From contig CAZUQM010000011.1 of assembly GCA_964622545.1 (NCBI GenBank), positions 62,001 through 126,000 of the forward strand: a DNA stretch of 64,000 nucleotides, given 5' to 3'. A program made the position numbers and the translations under genes. Source of the stretch: JAFGLZ01 sp964622545. GTDB lineage: Bacteria; Planctomycetota; Phycisphaerae; UBA1845; JAFGLZ01. Below are positions 8,684 to 17,737 of this stretch, piece after piece; within the stretch, counting starts at the first letter, position 1; every line of letters begins with the position of its first letter. The notes below the pieces were generated by a model. That model did not search any database, was not told where the DNA came from, and saw only the letters and a program-made list of their open reading frames with translations.

Positions 8684-9754
8684 CTAGCCTTCGTGCGAGG
8701 CCTTGGGGTAGCTGCCGAGGACGTGCAGGCCGAGGCAATACTGCCGGGCGCGCTCGAAGGCGTAGCGAAGCTGAGGGTCGTCGATGTGGCCCTCGGCCTC
8801 GGCGAAGAAGAAGTACTCCCAGTTCCGCTGGCGGCTGGGTCGTGATTCGATGAAGGTCAGGTTGGTGCCGCACTCCTTGAAGGCCTGGAGGACGTCGGCC
8901 AGGGCGCCGGGGGCGTGGGCGGTGGTGAAGGTCAGGGCGGTCTTGTCCAAGCCGGTGGGTCCGGTCTCGCCGCGACCGATGACGAAGAAACGGGTGGCGT
9001 TGTTGGGGTTGTCCTCGACGTTGTCGCAGATGATCTTGAGGCCGTAGAGCTCGGCGGCCAGGGTGCTGCCGATGGCGGCGGAGTGGTCTTCCTTGGCGGC
9101 CATCTCGGCGGCCTTGCTGCTGCTGGCCACGGCGATGCACTTGCTGGCCAGGCCGGTCTCGCTGAGCCAGTGCTGACACTGGCTGAAGACCTCGGGCTTG
9201 CTATAGACCTTGTCGACGTCCTCGAGACCGCAGTTGGCCAGGACATTGTGGTGGATGGCCCGGCTGATCTCGGCGTTGACGCGGACCTGGGACTCGACGA
9301 AGGCGTCGATGGTGTCGGTGATGCCGCCTCCGGTGCTGTTTTCGATGGGTACGACGCCGAAGTCGGCGTGCTCTCGGCCGACCTCTTCGAAGACGCCTCG
9401 GATGTTGCTGACGGGCATGTACTCGACGGAGGCGCCGAACTTGCCGGTGGCGGCCAGGTGGGAGTTGCTGCCTTGGGGTCCGAGGTAGGCGATGCGGAGG
9501 GGCTTTTCGAGGGCGAAGGAGGCGCTCATGAGCTCGCGCCAGATGGCGACGAGGGCGCGGTCGGGGATGGCGCCTCGGCTGGTCTTGCGGATGCGATCGA
9601 GAACGGCCTTTTCGCGGTCGGGCGCGTAGATGGGCGTGCCCTCGCGTGCCTTGAGCTTGCCGACGTCGATGACGACCTCGGCGCGCTGGTTCAGCAGCTC
9701 AACGATTTGCTTGTCGAGCTCGTCGATGCGCTGTCTGAGATCGTCGAGTGTCAT
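8684..9754 (-). CDS. pheA: Bifunctional chorismate mutase / prephenate dehydratase (P-protein)
   Basis: Makes phenylpyruvate from chorismate for phenylalanine synthesis in the cytoplasm. Three domains are visible in 356 residues: AroQ-type chorismate mutase (about 1-85: LRQRIDELDKQIVELLNQRA, with GKLKAREG and the basic residues of the active site), prephenate dehydratase (about 90-270: IAYLGPQGSNSH, PIENSTGGG, and the TRFFVIG end motif) and a C-terminal ACT domain with GALADVLQAF and ESRPSR, the phenylalanine-binding motif for feedback inhibition. The start at 9754 begins the mutase domain directly; a longer reading upstream adds about 86 low-complexity residues and is rejected. It converges on the FliB-like gene. 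Confidence 0.95.
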   Translation of the reverse strand: MTLDDLRQRIDELDKQIVELLNQRAEVVIDVGKLKAREGTPIYAPDREKAVLDRIRKTSRGAIPDRALVAIWRELMSASFALEKPLRIAYLGPQGSNSHLAATGKFGASVEYMPVSNIRGVFEEVGREHADFGVVPIENSTGGGITDTIDAFVESQVRVNAEISRAIHHNVLANCGLEDVDKVYSKPEVFSQCQHWLSETGLASKCIAVASSSKAAEMAAKEDHSAAIGSTLAAELYGLKIICDNVEDNPNNATRFFVIGRGETGPTGLDKTALTFTTAHAPGALADVLQAFKECGTNLTFIESRPSRQRNWEYFFFAEAEGHIDDPQLRYAFERARQYCLGLHVLGSYPKASHEG

Positions 9755-9917
9755 GGTTCTCAACTCGTGGGCGAAGGGTGCAGCGGGCGTGGGCCCGGCC
9801 TCCGGATCGTGTATAGCAGCGTGTCTGGGGCAGATCAAGTGCCCGTCGGATCCGTTGGCGGCGTTGGGACTGGGGCGGAAAGTGCGCGTCCAGCCTGGCG
9901 AACGGGCGAGGATGCCG

Positions 9918-9923
9918 TATAAT
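9918..9923 (+). promoter_or_regulatory. Candidate -10 box upstream of pseudopilin gene
   Basis: A perfect TATAAT lies 112 bases before the pseudopilin start, in the divergent spacer with pheA. The hexamer 17 bases upstream (CTGGCG) is a poor -35 match. Confidence 0.35.
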
Positions 9924-10035
9924 CGACGGTGTAGACCTTGATACATATCGGGTTTGGTCGGTCGCGGGGTCCTCGCATCCGGCCACGCCCGCGGACAGAT
10001 CGCAGGCACCACTCCATACGGAAGGTTGCCGGGCC

Positions 10036-11106
10036 ATGAGCGTTCGCAGAACAGGTCTGAGGACGGCGCGGCCTCGAGCCGGCGGAGATCACTCGGGGTT
10101 CACGCTGATCGAGCTTCTGGTGGTGGTGGCGATCATCGCGCTGCTGATCTCGATCCTGCTGCCGTCGTTGAGCAAGGCTCGGGCCCAGGCGCGGTCGACG
10201 CTATGCGGGTCGCGGATCAGCCAGCTTTGCCAGGCGCTGCTGCTGTACGCGAACGATTACGACGGCGGGCTTCCCTTCGTGGGGCGGGGCTGGGAGAACG
10301 CGATCGACACCTGGCAGGACCCGATGATCTGGCCCAAGACGTCGGGCAATACGATGACGGTGCTCGATTGGAAGTACGCCGAGGACTGGCTGATGGCGGA
10401 CATGCCGGACTTCTGGACCGAGCCCGTGGAGGAGTGGCCCGAGGGGGCGAGCGTTCGGACGGGGACCCTGTTCGATTACGTGCGGTTCGAGCGGATCTAC
10501 CGCTGTCCGGAGTTCGCTCGTGTGCCCGCGCCGGCGGGCGCGCAGCGGCAGTTCAACTACACGCGGACGCTGCTGGGGCGGAAGTGGTATCACTACAACG
10601 ATCCGGAGGGGCGCGACGGGTCGCCGTGGTTCTTCGACAACTGGGCCGGGGCGCCGGGGCCGGTGATGAAGGTCGACCAGATCTTCGCCCCCGCCAGGCT
10701 GCACATGCTGATCGACGAACGGTGGGACAAGCACTGCGGGGCGGGCCCGGAGGGTTTTACGCCGCCCACGCCATGCGGCGGCGGCCTTCTCAACGGGCTG
10801 ATCGAGGGATCGTGGATGGCGGCCGATCCGCTGTGTGGTCTGATCGGCGACGAGTACGGCCAGTACCACGGCGCGCCGATGTATCCGTTGAGCACGGCCG
10901 CGGAGCTCCGTGAACTGCTGCCGCAGATCCAGCGCTGCAACGCGGCCTTCTACGATGGTCACGTCGAGCTCGTGTCCGATCCACTGCCCGACCGTACGAT
11001 TGAGGGGAATCAGTTTCAGCTCTTCGCCACCTTCCTGGATTGGGTCGGGGGACACATCTTCGCCCAGCGCGGTCCGACGGAGGTCAGGGTTCAGGTGCCG
11101 TTGTAG
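10036..11106 (+). CDS. Orphan pseudopilin-like protein (prepilin N-terminal methylation motif)
   Basis: Residues 19-45 are a class III prepilin signal: G-FTLIELLVVVAIIALLIS with the cleavage Gly before Phe and Glu+5, followed by SILLPSLSKARAQAR. The remaining 300 residues are a secreted globular domain. Near the C-terminus, NAAFYDGHVEL matches the planctomycete H-X9-DG signature except that the His position holds Gln. These proteins are usually scattered singly, as here, and are thought to be surface or pseudopilus components exported through a T2SS/T4P-like machine; pilT at the right edge of the window belongs to such a machine. The specific role is unknown. Confidence 0.85.
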   Translation: MSVRRTGLRTARPRAGGDHSGFTLIELLVVVAIIALLISILLPSLSKARAQARSTLCGSRISQLCQALLLYANDYDGGLPFVGRGWENAIDTWQDPMIWPKTSGNTMTVLDWKYAEDWLMADMPDFWTEPVEEWPEGASVRTGTLFDYVRFERIYRCPEFARVPAPAGAQRQFNYTRTLLGRKWYHYNDPEGRDGSPWFFDNWAGAPGPVMKVDQIFAPARLHMLIDERWDKHCGAGPEGFTPPTPCGGGLLNGLIEGSWMAADPLCGLIGDEYGQYHGAPMYPLSTAAELRELLPQIQRCNAAFYDGHVELVSDPLPDRTIEGNQFQLFATFLDWVGGHIFAQRGPTEVRVQVPL

Positions 11107-11262
11107 TGCGGTCCGTCGCGCTCGGCCACAGCCCATCGCCCCTGTTCGGGGGCACATCGCTATCGGGAGGCCATGACGCCGGGTTTCATCGGCCCGACGG
11201 CCGCCCCTTCGGGCTACGATCCTGACGGCCCTGCGGGCCTGCGTCGTCGTCGGAGACGGGGC

Positions 11263-12240
11263 CTACTTGATCTCGTGCTGACGCCTCGCGAACGACGCGT
11301 AGTGGCGCTCAAGGGCGGGCGGCTCGCACGCCCCGTCGTGGACGAGGACCGCGTAGAGCAGGCGGAGTGCCTTGTCCTTGGCCAGCGTGACCGGGCCCTT
11401 GAGGCTGAAGGAGGCACCCATCCAGCCGTCGTTGCGGACGTGCCAGAGCGTCGGGTGGTTGGCGTTGCTCGGGTGGTCCATCACGGTCACGCCGTGGATG
11501 CGGTCGGGCGTGACGCGGCCGGAGTAGTCCATCCAGCGGGCGGGCTTCCAGAAGACGGCCTTCTCGTTGACGCCGCCTTCGCTGTTGGTGATCGTGCCCC
11601 CGCCGTCGGCGACGCTCATGGTCTTGGCCACGCGGGCGGCGAACAGGCCGAACGAGGTCTTGCCGAACGTGACGTCGCTCACGGCCGGGGTGAGGTGCAG
11701 CTCGACGATCAGCATCCACTCGCCCTTGTCCAGGGGGCGGACGGTCATGCGGCGACGCTCGTTGAGGATCGCCTTGCCGTCGGGGCCGAGCCAGGCGTTG
11801 CGGGTCTGGAGGGCTGCCTGGAGCGGGCCGTCGTCGAAGCGTTCGATCCGCTGGTGAACGATCTTGGCCGGGCCGGGGTCCTCCCAGAAGTTCACGCCGC
11901 TGACCTTCTGATGCGAGACCCAGACGGACGTGTGGTGGCGGTGGCCCTCGGGATCGTGGGGGTGGGCCATGCGTGTGACGCGCCGGCCGGACGGACCGAT
12001 GAGCGGGAACCAGAAGGGGCGCTCCTGCGTCGGGGCGTAGTGGTAGCGGACGCGTTCGCGGCCGTCGTGCTCGAAGGCGACCTGGTGCAGGTGCGGCAAG
12101 GGGACGGCGCGCACACGGGCGAAGGGTTTGTCGGCGGCGGGGGCGGGCATGCTGGCGAGGCCCAGCGCGAGCGTCGCGGTTGTGACGTGGGCGACGGATC
12201 GTCGCGCGTGAGGGCGTGCGTCAATGGCGTGGTGTGTCAT
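11263..12240 (-). CDS. PmoA-like secreted protein (DUF6807-type)
   Basis: 325 residues with an N-terminal signal peptide (core ATLALGLASMPAPA, cleavage before ADKPF). The mature protein matches the PmoA-like family of planctomycetes and other polymer degraders: HHTSVWVSHQKVSGVNFWED, a central NSEGGVNEKAVFWKPARW and WMDYSG block, and GVTVMDHPSNANHPT. The family name comes from a misleading similarity to methane monooxygenase; its true function is unknown, and members are often found among carbohydrate-degradation genes. It is followed on the same strand by nothing and preceded by a sulfatase on the same strand, which suggests joint use on a sulfated or modified glycan. Confidence 0.8.
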   Translation of the reverse strand: MTHHAIDARPHARRSVAHVTTATLALGLASMPAPAADKPFARVRAVPLPHLHQVAFEHDGRERVRYHYAPTQERPFWFPLIGPSGRRVTRMAHPHDPEGHRHHTSVWVSHQKVSGVNFWEDPGPAKIVHQRIERFDDGPLQAALQTRNAWLGPDGKAILNERRRMTVRPLDKGEWMLIVELHLTPAVSDVTFGKTSFGLFAARVAKTMSVADGGGTITNSEGGVNEKAVFWKPARWMDYSGRVTPDRIHGVTVMDHPSNANHPTLWHVRNDGWMGASFSLKGPVTLAKDKALRLLYAVLVHDGACEPPALERHYASFARRQHEIK

Positions 12241-12360
12241 GGTCGCGGTCCGCCCCCGTGTCGCTCAGGTGCTTGACCCCGCTGAGGACGGCGGGGCTTC
12301 GTGGGGTCGCTTGTCCGGAGCCGCCTTCAGACCCTGAAATCCGAACCCTTGCCCCGGCTG

Positions 12361-13719
12361 TCATCCTTCCCACGATTCGCCCGAGGGCAGATCGTTCTCG
12401 TAGGGGATCTGGCAGCGCTTGTCGATCGTGTAGCCGAATTTGTCGGCATAATACTGGCGCGGCTTGAAGGGGTCTTTGGTCCGGTCGAGCCACATCTTGA
12501 GCTGTTTGTCGAGCCGCTCGCGGAGCTTGGCGGCCTTCGGATCGGCGACGAGGTTGTTCATCTGGTCCGGGTCGGTCTGGTTGTCGAAGAGCATCCAGGG
12601 CCCGTCGAGCTTGCGGACGTACGTGTGGCGCTTGGTCCGCACGCCGCGGTATTCGGGCATCTCCGGGCACTCGCCGAACGGGCAGATCGCGTGGATGAGG
12701 ACCGACTCCTGCCCGCCGCCGTTCAGATGCTTCGACACGTCGACGCCCTCGACCGTTTTGGGGATCGGCACGCCCATCAGGCTGAGCAGCGTGGGCATGA
12801 CGTCGACGTTGCTGATGAGCACGTCGCTCTGGTAGCCGGCGCGGGGTAGGTTCGGGCCGCGCATGAGCAGCGGGATGCGGATGCTCTCTTCGTAGGGCCA
12901 TTGTTTGCGGTTCAGGCCATGCGAGCGGAGCAGGTCGCCATGGTCGGACGAGAAGACCATCAACGTGTCTTCGGCGATACCTTCGTGGTCGAGGACGGTG
13001 AGCAGCCGGCCTATCTCGCGGTCGATGGCGGTGATGTGGGCGTAGTAGCCGGCCAGTGCCTTGACGTCCGGGTCGCGGACGTTTTTGGGCAGCTCGAGGT
13101 CTCGCGCGTCGTAGCGTGCGAGCAGATCGTCGGGCACCATGCGATAGGGGTTGTGCGGCGGTCCCCACGAGAGGAACAGGCAGAACGGCTTGTCGGGTTG
13201 GGTTCTGCGGGCGTTGCGGATGTAGTCGATGGCCGTGTCGGTCTGGGCGGTGGCATCGTAGCCGGGCCAGTACTTGGGCTTCGGGTCGCCGTGGTAGTAG
13301 ATCGATCGGAAGTAGTCGTGGGTGCAGTTGCCGACGGCCCAGAAGTCGAAGCCCTGGCGTCGCGGGCCGGGTGGTGTCGGGTAGCGACGGTGCACGCCGT
13401 CGAGGTGCCACTTGCCGACGTAGCCGGTCTGATAGCCGCGGGCCTTGAGCACGTCGGCGATGGTCGTCTCGTTGGGGTCCAGCATCAGGTCGTTGAGGAA
13501 CATCCCCGTGCTGAGCGGCCAACGCCCGGTCAGCAGCGACGCGCGATAGGGCGTGCAGACGGGCATGGACGAGATGGCGTTGGTGAAGACCGTGCCCTCG
13601 CCGGCGAGCCGATCGAGCCAGGGCGTGTCGACGTCGTCGCAGCCGGCGTAGCCGGCGCTGCGGGCCCGCATCTGATCGGCGAAGACGAACAGCAGGTTGG
13701 GTTGTCGTTTCGTGCTCAT
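12361..13719 (-). CDS. Type I sulfatase without a visible signal peptide
   Basis: 452 residues. The start at 13719 gives MSTKRQPNLLFVFADQMR, so the first metal-binding block begins at residue 7 and there is no room for a signal peptide. The upstream extension of the frame is Arg-rich and not signal-like. The maturation motif is CTPYRAS with Cys55 as the formylglycine precursor; GKWHLDG, FSSDHGD and WPYEESIRIPLL are further sulfatase landmarks. The N-terminal part resembles the choline-sulfatase/heparan-type group (FADQ rather than ADDQGWGD). A cytoplasmic location would imply import of a small sulfated substrate. It lies 120 bases upstream of the PmoA-like gene on the same strand. Confidence 0.9.
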   Translation of the reverse strand: MSTKRQPNLLFVFADQMRARSAGYAGCDDVDTPWLDRLAGEGTVFTNAISSMPVCTPYRASLLTGRWPLSTGMFLNDLMLDPNETTIADVLKARGYQTGYVGKWHLDGVHRRYPTPPGPRRQGFDFWAVGNCTHDYFRSIYYHGDPKPKYWPGYDATAQTDTAIDYIRNARRTQPDKPFCLFLSWGPPHNPYRMVPDDLLARYDARDLELPKNVRDPDVKALAGYYAHITAIDREIGRLLTVLDHEGIAEDTLMVFSSDHGDLLRSHGLNRKQWPYEESIRIPLLMRGPNLPRAGYQSDVLISNVDVMPTLLSLMGVPIPKTVEGVDVSKHLNGGGQESVLIHAICPFGECPEMPEYRGVRTKRHTYVRKLDGPWMLFDNQTDPDQMNNLVADPKAAKLRERLDKQLKMWLDRTKDPFKPRQYYADKFGYTIDKRCQIPYENDLPSGESWEG

Positions 13720-13786
13720 GGCGTCTGTTGTAGCGAATCGGGCGCCGAGGGCAAGGGGTCGTTTGACCGTCGGGCCGGGCGGGGCG

Positions 13787-14938
13787 ATGATGGACGTCGA
13801 GGCGATCAGCCGAGGTGATCCCCGCGTGACGCACGACGAGCCCCAAGTGTCCGAGCAGACCGGTCCATCCACGCCGCTGGCGACGGCCCAGCTCACGGCG
13901 CTGTGGGCGCTGAGCGAGGGTGGCCTGGGCGGAATCTTGCACGCGACGCGTCTGCCGTTTCGTGGGGTGATCCTGGCGTGCATCGCGGCGATCTCGATCT
14001 GTCTGATCGCGCGGTCGAGTCGTCGGCGGACCGAGCCCTTGCGGGCGGCGATCGTGGTGCTGGCGGTCAAGGCCGTCCTGGCGCCGCATTCGTTGGGTAC
14101 GGCCCACCTGGCGGTGCTGAATCAGGCTCTGCTGGGCACGGCCTGCATGGTGCTGCTCGGGCCGGGCCTGATCGGCTGCGTGCTGACGGGCGCGTTGTGT
14201 CTGATCGAGACGAGCCTGCACCCGCTGATCTGGACGACGGTGCTGGGCAACGTGGCTCTGGGCAGCACGGACTTCTGGGCCGAGGTGAGCCGGCTGCTCG
14301 AGCGGACGCAGCTCCAGCTCTTGGACCGCGTGGTGGTGGAGGACCCGGCGAGGTGGGTGATCCTCCTGCTGATCGGCGTCCATGCGGCGTTCGGGATCCT
14401 GGCGGGATGGGTGGCGTGGAGGCTGCCTCGTGTGGGCGACCGCATCCTGTCCCGGCACGAACGGTTGGCCTCGTCCCGGTCCTCGGAAACGGACGGCCCC
14501 GGCGTGGAGCAACCCGCTCGTCGTCCCAGGTGGGTGCGCTGGGCGCGTGCGGGGATCGTGATCGTGGCGGTGTTCGTGCTCGCGATGCCCGCGGTGCTTG
14601 CGGCGGGGCAGGGACCGTGGTATCTGCGAATCGCGATCGCCATCGTCCGAGTTGCCGCGGCGGTGGCGGTGGTGGTGTTCCTCGTCCGGCCGCTGGTGGG
14701 CTATGTCATCGAGCGGGCGCTGCGTCGGTCTCGTCGGCAGCAACGGCTTGCCGAATCGATGGCCTCGGTACGGGCGATGCAGGCCGAGGCGGTGGCAATC
14801 TGGCGTCAATCCGCGCGGCTTCCGATGTGGCGGCGGTTGCCGCACTGTCTGTCCGTGCTGTTCGCCGGGGCGATCGCCGGGCGGTCGTTCGAACCGGTCC
14901 TGCATGAAGCGAACGACACGGGGCGCGAGGCCCTTTGA
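13787..14938 (+). CDS. Polytopic membrane protein of unknown function
   Basis: 383 residues. After about 25 polar residues there are at least five hydrophobic segments in the first half (LWALSEGGLGG, GVILACIAAISICLIA, AAIVVLAVKAVLA, GTACMVLLGPGLIGCVLTGAL and ARWVILLLIGVHAAFGILAG) and two more around residues 245-300. The pattern GGLGGILH...LPFRG followed by KAVLAPHS resembles a small family of putative transport or ECF S-like proteins, but this is not secure. The ATG at 13787 (MMDVEA) is chosen over upstream alternatives because it follows a GGGCGGGG stretch. Its stop codon overlaps the -35 box of the formate dehydrogenase promoter. Confidence 0.65.
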   Translation: MMDVEAISRGDPRVTHDEPQVSEQTGPSTPLATAQLTALWALSEGGLGGILHATRLPFRGVILACIAAISICLIARSSRRRTEPLRAAIVVLAVKAVLAPHSLGTAHLAVLNQALLGTACMVLLGPGLIGCVLTGALCLIETSLHPLIWTTVLGNVALGSTDFWAEVSRLLERTQLQLLDRVVVEDPARWVILLLIGVHAAFGILAGWVAWRLPRVGDRILSRHERLASSRSSETDGPGVEQPARRPRWVRWARAGIVIVAVFVLAMPAVLAAGQGPWYLRIAIAIVRVAAAVAVVVFLVRPLVGYVIERALRRSRRQQRLAESMASVRAMQAEAVAIWRQSARLPMWRRLPHCLSVLFAGAIAGRSFEPVLHEANDTGREAL

Positions 14939-14962
14939 CGCGAGCCCCGGTGAGACTAGAAT
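14935..14962 (+). promoter_or_regulatory. Sigma-70-type promoter for the formate dehydrogenase operon
   Basis: TTGACG (14935-14940), a 16-bp spacer and TAGAAT (14957-14962): five of six consensus bases in each box. Transcription would start near 14969, 35 bases before the NuoE-like start. The -35 box overlaps the stop codon of the upstream membrane-protein gene. Confidence 0.7.
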
Positions 14963-15003
14963 GGCGGTGTCACGTCCCTAGCCTCGAGCCAGAGGAGACA
15001 TGC

Positions 15004-15513
15004 ATGGCGGCAACCACATCCGAACAGGTCATCGACTTCGGCGCGGCCGAAGCGATCCTGCAAGACATCGGTACGATTCGCTCGGACGACCTCATCCCCC
15101 TGCTGCAACGCATTCAGAACGCCTACGGCTACCTGCCCGAGCCGGTGCTCGAGGAAGTCGGTCGTCGGACGGGGATACCCGTGAGCCAGATGTACGGGGT
15201 GGCGACGTTCTACGAGCAGTTCCACCTGGAGCCGCGGGGCAAGTACACCGTGCGGTGCTGTCGGGGCACGGCCTGCCACGTGCGGAACGGTCATGAGGTG
15301 ATCGAGACCATCACCGAGCACCTGGGCGTGAACGACGGCGAGACGACCGAGGACATGCTGTTCACGCTCGAGACGGTGGCCTGCCTGGGCGCGTGCGCGC
15401 TGGCGCCGGTGGTCGTGATCGGCGAGAAGTACCACGGCAAGATGAATCCGCGGAAGATCAAGACGCTCATCGACAAGATCAGGCAAGCCGAGAACGGAAA
15501 GGAGGCCGAGTGA
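15004..15513 (+). CDS. NuoE-like [2Fe-2S] subunit of NAD-linked formate dehydrogenase
   Basis: A 169-residue thioredoxin-like ferredoxin subunit of the complex I 24-kDa family. The helical N-terminal part (LIPLLQRIQNAYGYLPEPVL, then VSQMYGVATFYEQF) is followed by the cluster ligands in CCRGTACHV and CLGACALAP, the C-X4-C ... C-X3-C pattern for one [2Fe-2S]. AGAGGAGA lies 7 bases before the ATG at 15004. The stop overlaps the next start (TGATG, 15511-15515), so stoichiometric synthesis with the NuoF-like subunit is expected. Order NuoE-NuoF-FdhA is that of soluble multimeric formate dehydrogenases; the same subunits also serve HndABCD-type hydrogenases. Confidence 0.92.
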   Translation: MAATTSEQVIDFGAAEAILQDIGTIRSDDLIPLLQRIQNAYGYLPEPVLEEVGRRTGIPVSQMYGVATFYEQFHLEPRGKYTVRCCRGTACHVRNGHEVIETITEHLGVNDGETTEDMLFTLETVACLGACALAPVVVIGEKYHGKMNPRKIKTLIDKIRQAENGKEAE

Positions 15514-17402
15514 TGGTGAGGTTGACTAGCCTTTCCGACTTCAAGGCCTACAGCCAGAAGACGAAGGACGCGCTCGATTCCGAGCTGCCGATGGTGATGA
15601 TCTGCGGCGGGACGGGCTGCATCGCGCAGGGATCGAAGGAGGTCTATGACGCGTTCGAGAAGGCGATCGCCGAGCAGGGGCTTTCCGACCGGGTGCGGCT
15701 GAAGATGACGGGGTGTCACGGGTTCTGCGAGAAGGGCCCGGTGATGGTGATCCTGCCTTCGCAGTTGTTCTATCCGGGCGTCAAGCCGAAGGACGTGCCC
15801 GAGATTCTCGAGACGTCGGTGCTGGGCGGGGAGTCGATCGAGCGGCTGCAATACGTCGACCCGGTCAGCGGCAACAAGTGCGTCTACGAGCACGACATTC
15901 CGTTCTACGCCAAGCAACATCGGGACGTGTTTCGCAACAACGGGCGGATCGACCCGGTGGAGCTCGACGATTACGTCTCGCGGGACGGCTACGCCGCGCT
16001 GGCCAAGACGCTGGAGGCGTACCAGCCCGAGCAGGTCATCGAGATGGTGACCGAGGCGGGGTTGCGCGGTCGCGGGGGCGCGGGCTTCCCGACGGGCGTG
16101 AAGTGGAAGATCAGTCGGGGCTTCGAGGCCAAGAACAAGTATTTGGTCTGCAACGCCGACGAGGGCGATCCCGGCGCGTTCATGGACCGGAGCCTGCTGG
16201 AGGGCACGCCGCACGCGATCCTGGAGGGCATGCTGATCGCGGGGTATGCGATCGGGGCCACGCACGGTCTCATCTACGTCCGGGCCGAGTATCCCCTGGC
16301 GGTGAAGAACACGCGGGCGGCGCTCGAGGTAGCCCGGGAGGCGGGGCTGCTGGGCGAGAACATTCTGGGCACGGGCTTCTCGTTCGACATCGAGGTCCGC
16401 GAGGGGGCCGGGGCGTTCGTCTGCGGTGAGGAGACGGCGCTGATCCGGTCGCTCGAGGGGCTGCGCGGGATGCCGACGCCGCGGCCGCCGTTCCCGGCCG
16501 AGAGCGGGTACCACGGTGAGCCGACGAACATCAACAACGTCGAGACGTTCGCCAACGTGCCGCTGATCATCCAGGACGGCGTGGCGGCGTATGCCGCGCG
16601 CGGCACGGAGAAGTCGAAGGGCACGAAGATCTTCGCCCTGGCCGGCAAGGTGCGCAACACCGGTCTGGTGGAGGTGCAGATGGGCACGACGCTGCGTGAG
16701 ATCGTCGAGGACATCGGCGGCGGCGTGCCGGAGGGACGGACGTTCAAGGCGGCCCAGACGGGCGGGCCGAGCGGCGGGTGCGTCCCGGCCGATCACCTGG
16801 ACATGCCGATCGACTACGAGAGCCTGCGCGAGATCGGGGCGATCATGGGCTCGGGCGGGTTGATCGTGATGGACGACCGGACGTGCATGGTCGACATCGC
16901 GCGGTACTTTCTGACGTTCGTCCAGCAGGAGAGCTGCGGCAAGTGCTCGCCCTGTCGCGTGGGCACGCAGAAGATGCTGGAGATCCTGAACCGGATCTGC
17001 GCCGGCGACGGCGAGCCGGGCGACGTGGAGGAGCTCGAGCGGATCGGGAACACGATCCTGCGGTCGGGGATGTGCGGGCTGGGGCTCACGGCGCCGAACC
17101 CGGTGTTGTCGACGGTCCGGTTCTTCCGGGACGAGTACGAGGCGCACGTCAACGAGAAGCGTTGCCCGGCGTGTGTGTGCGAGGCGCTCATCACGGGCTA
17201 TCACATCGACGAGGCCCTCTGCATCGGATGTCAGAGCTGCGCCAAGGCCTGCCCGGTGGATGCAATCTCCGGCGAGAAGAAGGAGGCGCACACGATCGAC
17301 CAGGTCGTCTGCATCCAGTGCGGGAGCTGCTACTCGGTGTGCCCGGTCAGCGCGGTGGTGAAGGAATCGGAGGGCGTGGAGGCGGCGAAGGCGACGGGGT
17401 AG
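15513..17402 (+). CDS. NuoF-like diaphorase subunit with FMN, NAD(H) and ferredoxin-type clusters
   Basis: 629 residues, starting at the ATG overlapping the upstream stop. Domains: an N-terminal thioredoxin-like [2Fe-2S] module (about 25-110, CGGTGC and GCHGFCEKGP), the NuoF core with FMN/NADH-binding GRGGAGFPTGVKWK and ADEGDPGAFMDR, an SLBB region, the [4Fe-4S] motif SCGKCSPCRVG (then Cys in SGMCGLG), and two C-terminal ferredoxin clusters (CIGCQSCAKACP, CIQCGSCYSVCP). This is the NADH-oxidising/NAD-reducing diaphorase of formate dehydrogenases and bifurcating hydrogenases. It would pass electrons between FdhA and NAD+, probably in the cytoplasm. The extra ferredoxin domain leaves open interaction with free ferredoxin. 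Confidence 0.93.
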   Translation: MVRLTSLSDFKAYSQKTKDALDSELPMVMICGGTGCIAQGSKEVYDAFEKAIAEQGLSDRVRLKMTGCHGFCEKGPVMVILPSQLFYPGVKPKDVPEILETSVLGGESIERLQYVDPVSGNKCVYEHDIPFYAKQHRDVFRNNGRIDPVELDDYVSRDGYAALAKTLEAYQPEQVIEMVTEAGLRGRGGAGFPTGVKWKISRGFEAKNKYLVCNADEGDPGAFMDRSLLEGTPHAILEGMLIAGYAIGATHGLIYVRAEYPLAVKNTRAALEVAREAGLLGENILGTGFSFDIEVREGAGAFVCGEETALIRSLEGLRGMPTPRPPFPAESGYHGEPTNINNVETFANVPLIIQDGVAAYAARGTEKSKGTKIFALAGKVRNTGLVEVQMGTTLREIVEDIGGGVPEGRTFKAAQTGGPSGGCVPADHLDMPIDYESLREIGAIMGSGGLIVMDDRTCMVDIARYFLTFVQQESCGKCSPCRVGTQKMLEILNRICAGDGEPGDVEELERIGNTILRSGMCGLGLTAPNPVLSTVRFFRDEYEAHVNEKRCPACVCEALITGYHIDEALCIGCQSCAKACPVDAISGEKKEAHTIDQVVCIQCGSCYSVCPVSAVVKESEGVEAAKATG

Positions 17403-17737
17403 CGCTCGCCCATGGCCCGCGAACAGCAGCGCGGCCATGCCATCCGTGATACGTCGGGGTTGCTCAACCAGTCGACACGTCGACACGTCGGGAGAACGGC
17501 GAGCCGGAGCGCCCCTGACGGTCGCGTCTCCGGCGGAAGCATCGGGACCCGGATTCCGGGATCCGAGAGGTAGACGTGTTGAGAACGCTTGGCGCGGCGC
17601 TGCCATGCGGAGCGGCGTCAAGCCGGCGCACTCCAAAGGGGTGTCGCACGGTGCGTCTTGACGCACCGACCCGTTCGATTGTCTGATGCAGTTCACATTC
17701 GCACGAAGATTCAGACCGAGCCAAGGAGGCATGATCT
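17403..17737. other. Intergenic spacer inside the formate dehydrogenase locus
   Basis: 335 bases between the NuoF-like gene and fdhA, unusually long for an operon of this type. It holds an octamer run (GTCGACAC twice, 17471-17486) and a 20-base match to the 59-bp tandem repeat family (17513-17532). No clear terminator or promoter was found, so fdhA may be read through from upstream. No coding sequence is seen. Confidence 0.5.

Noticed and set aside
12221..14905. Very long open frame on the minus strand (about 890 codons)
   Set aside because: Arg/Pro/His-rich translation that overlaps a sulfatase and a membrane-protein gene with clear motifs. It is an out-of-frame shadow caused by high GC.
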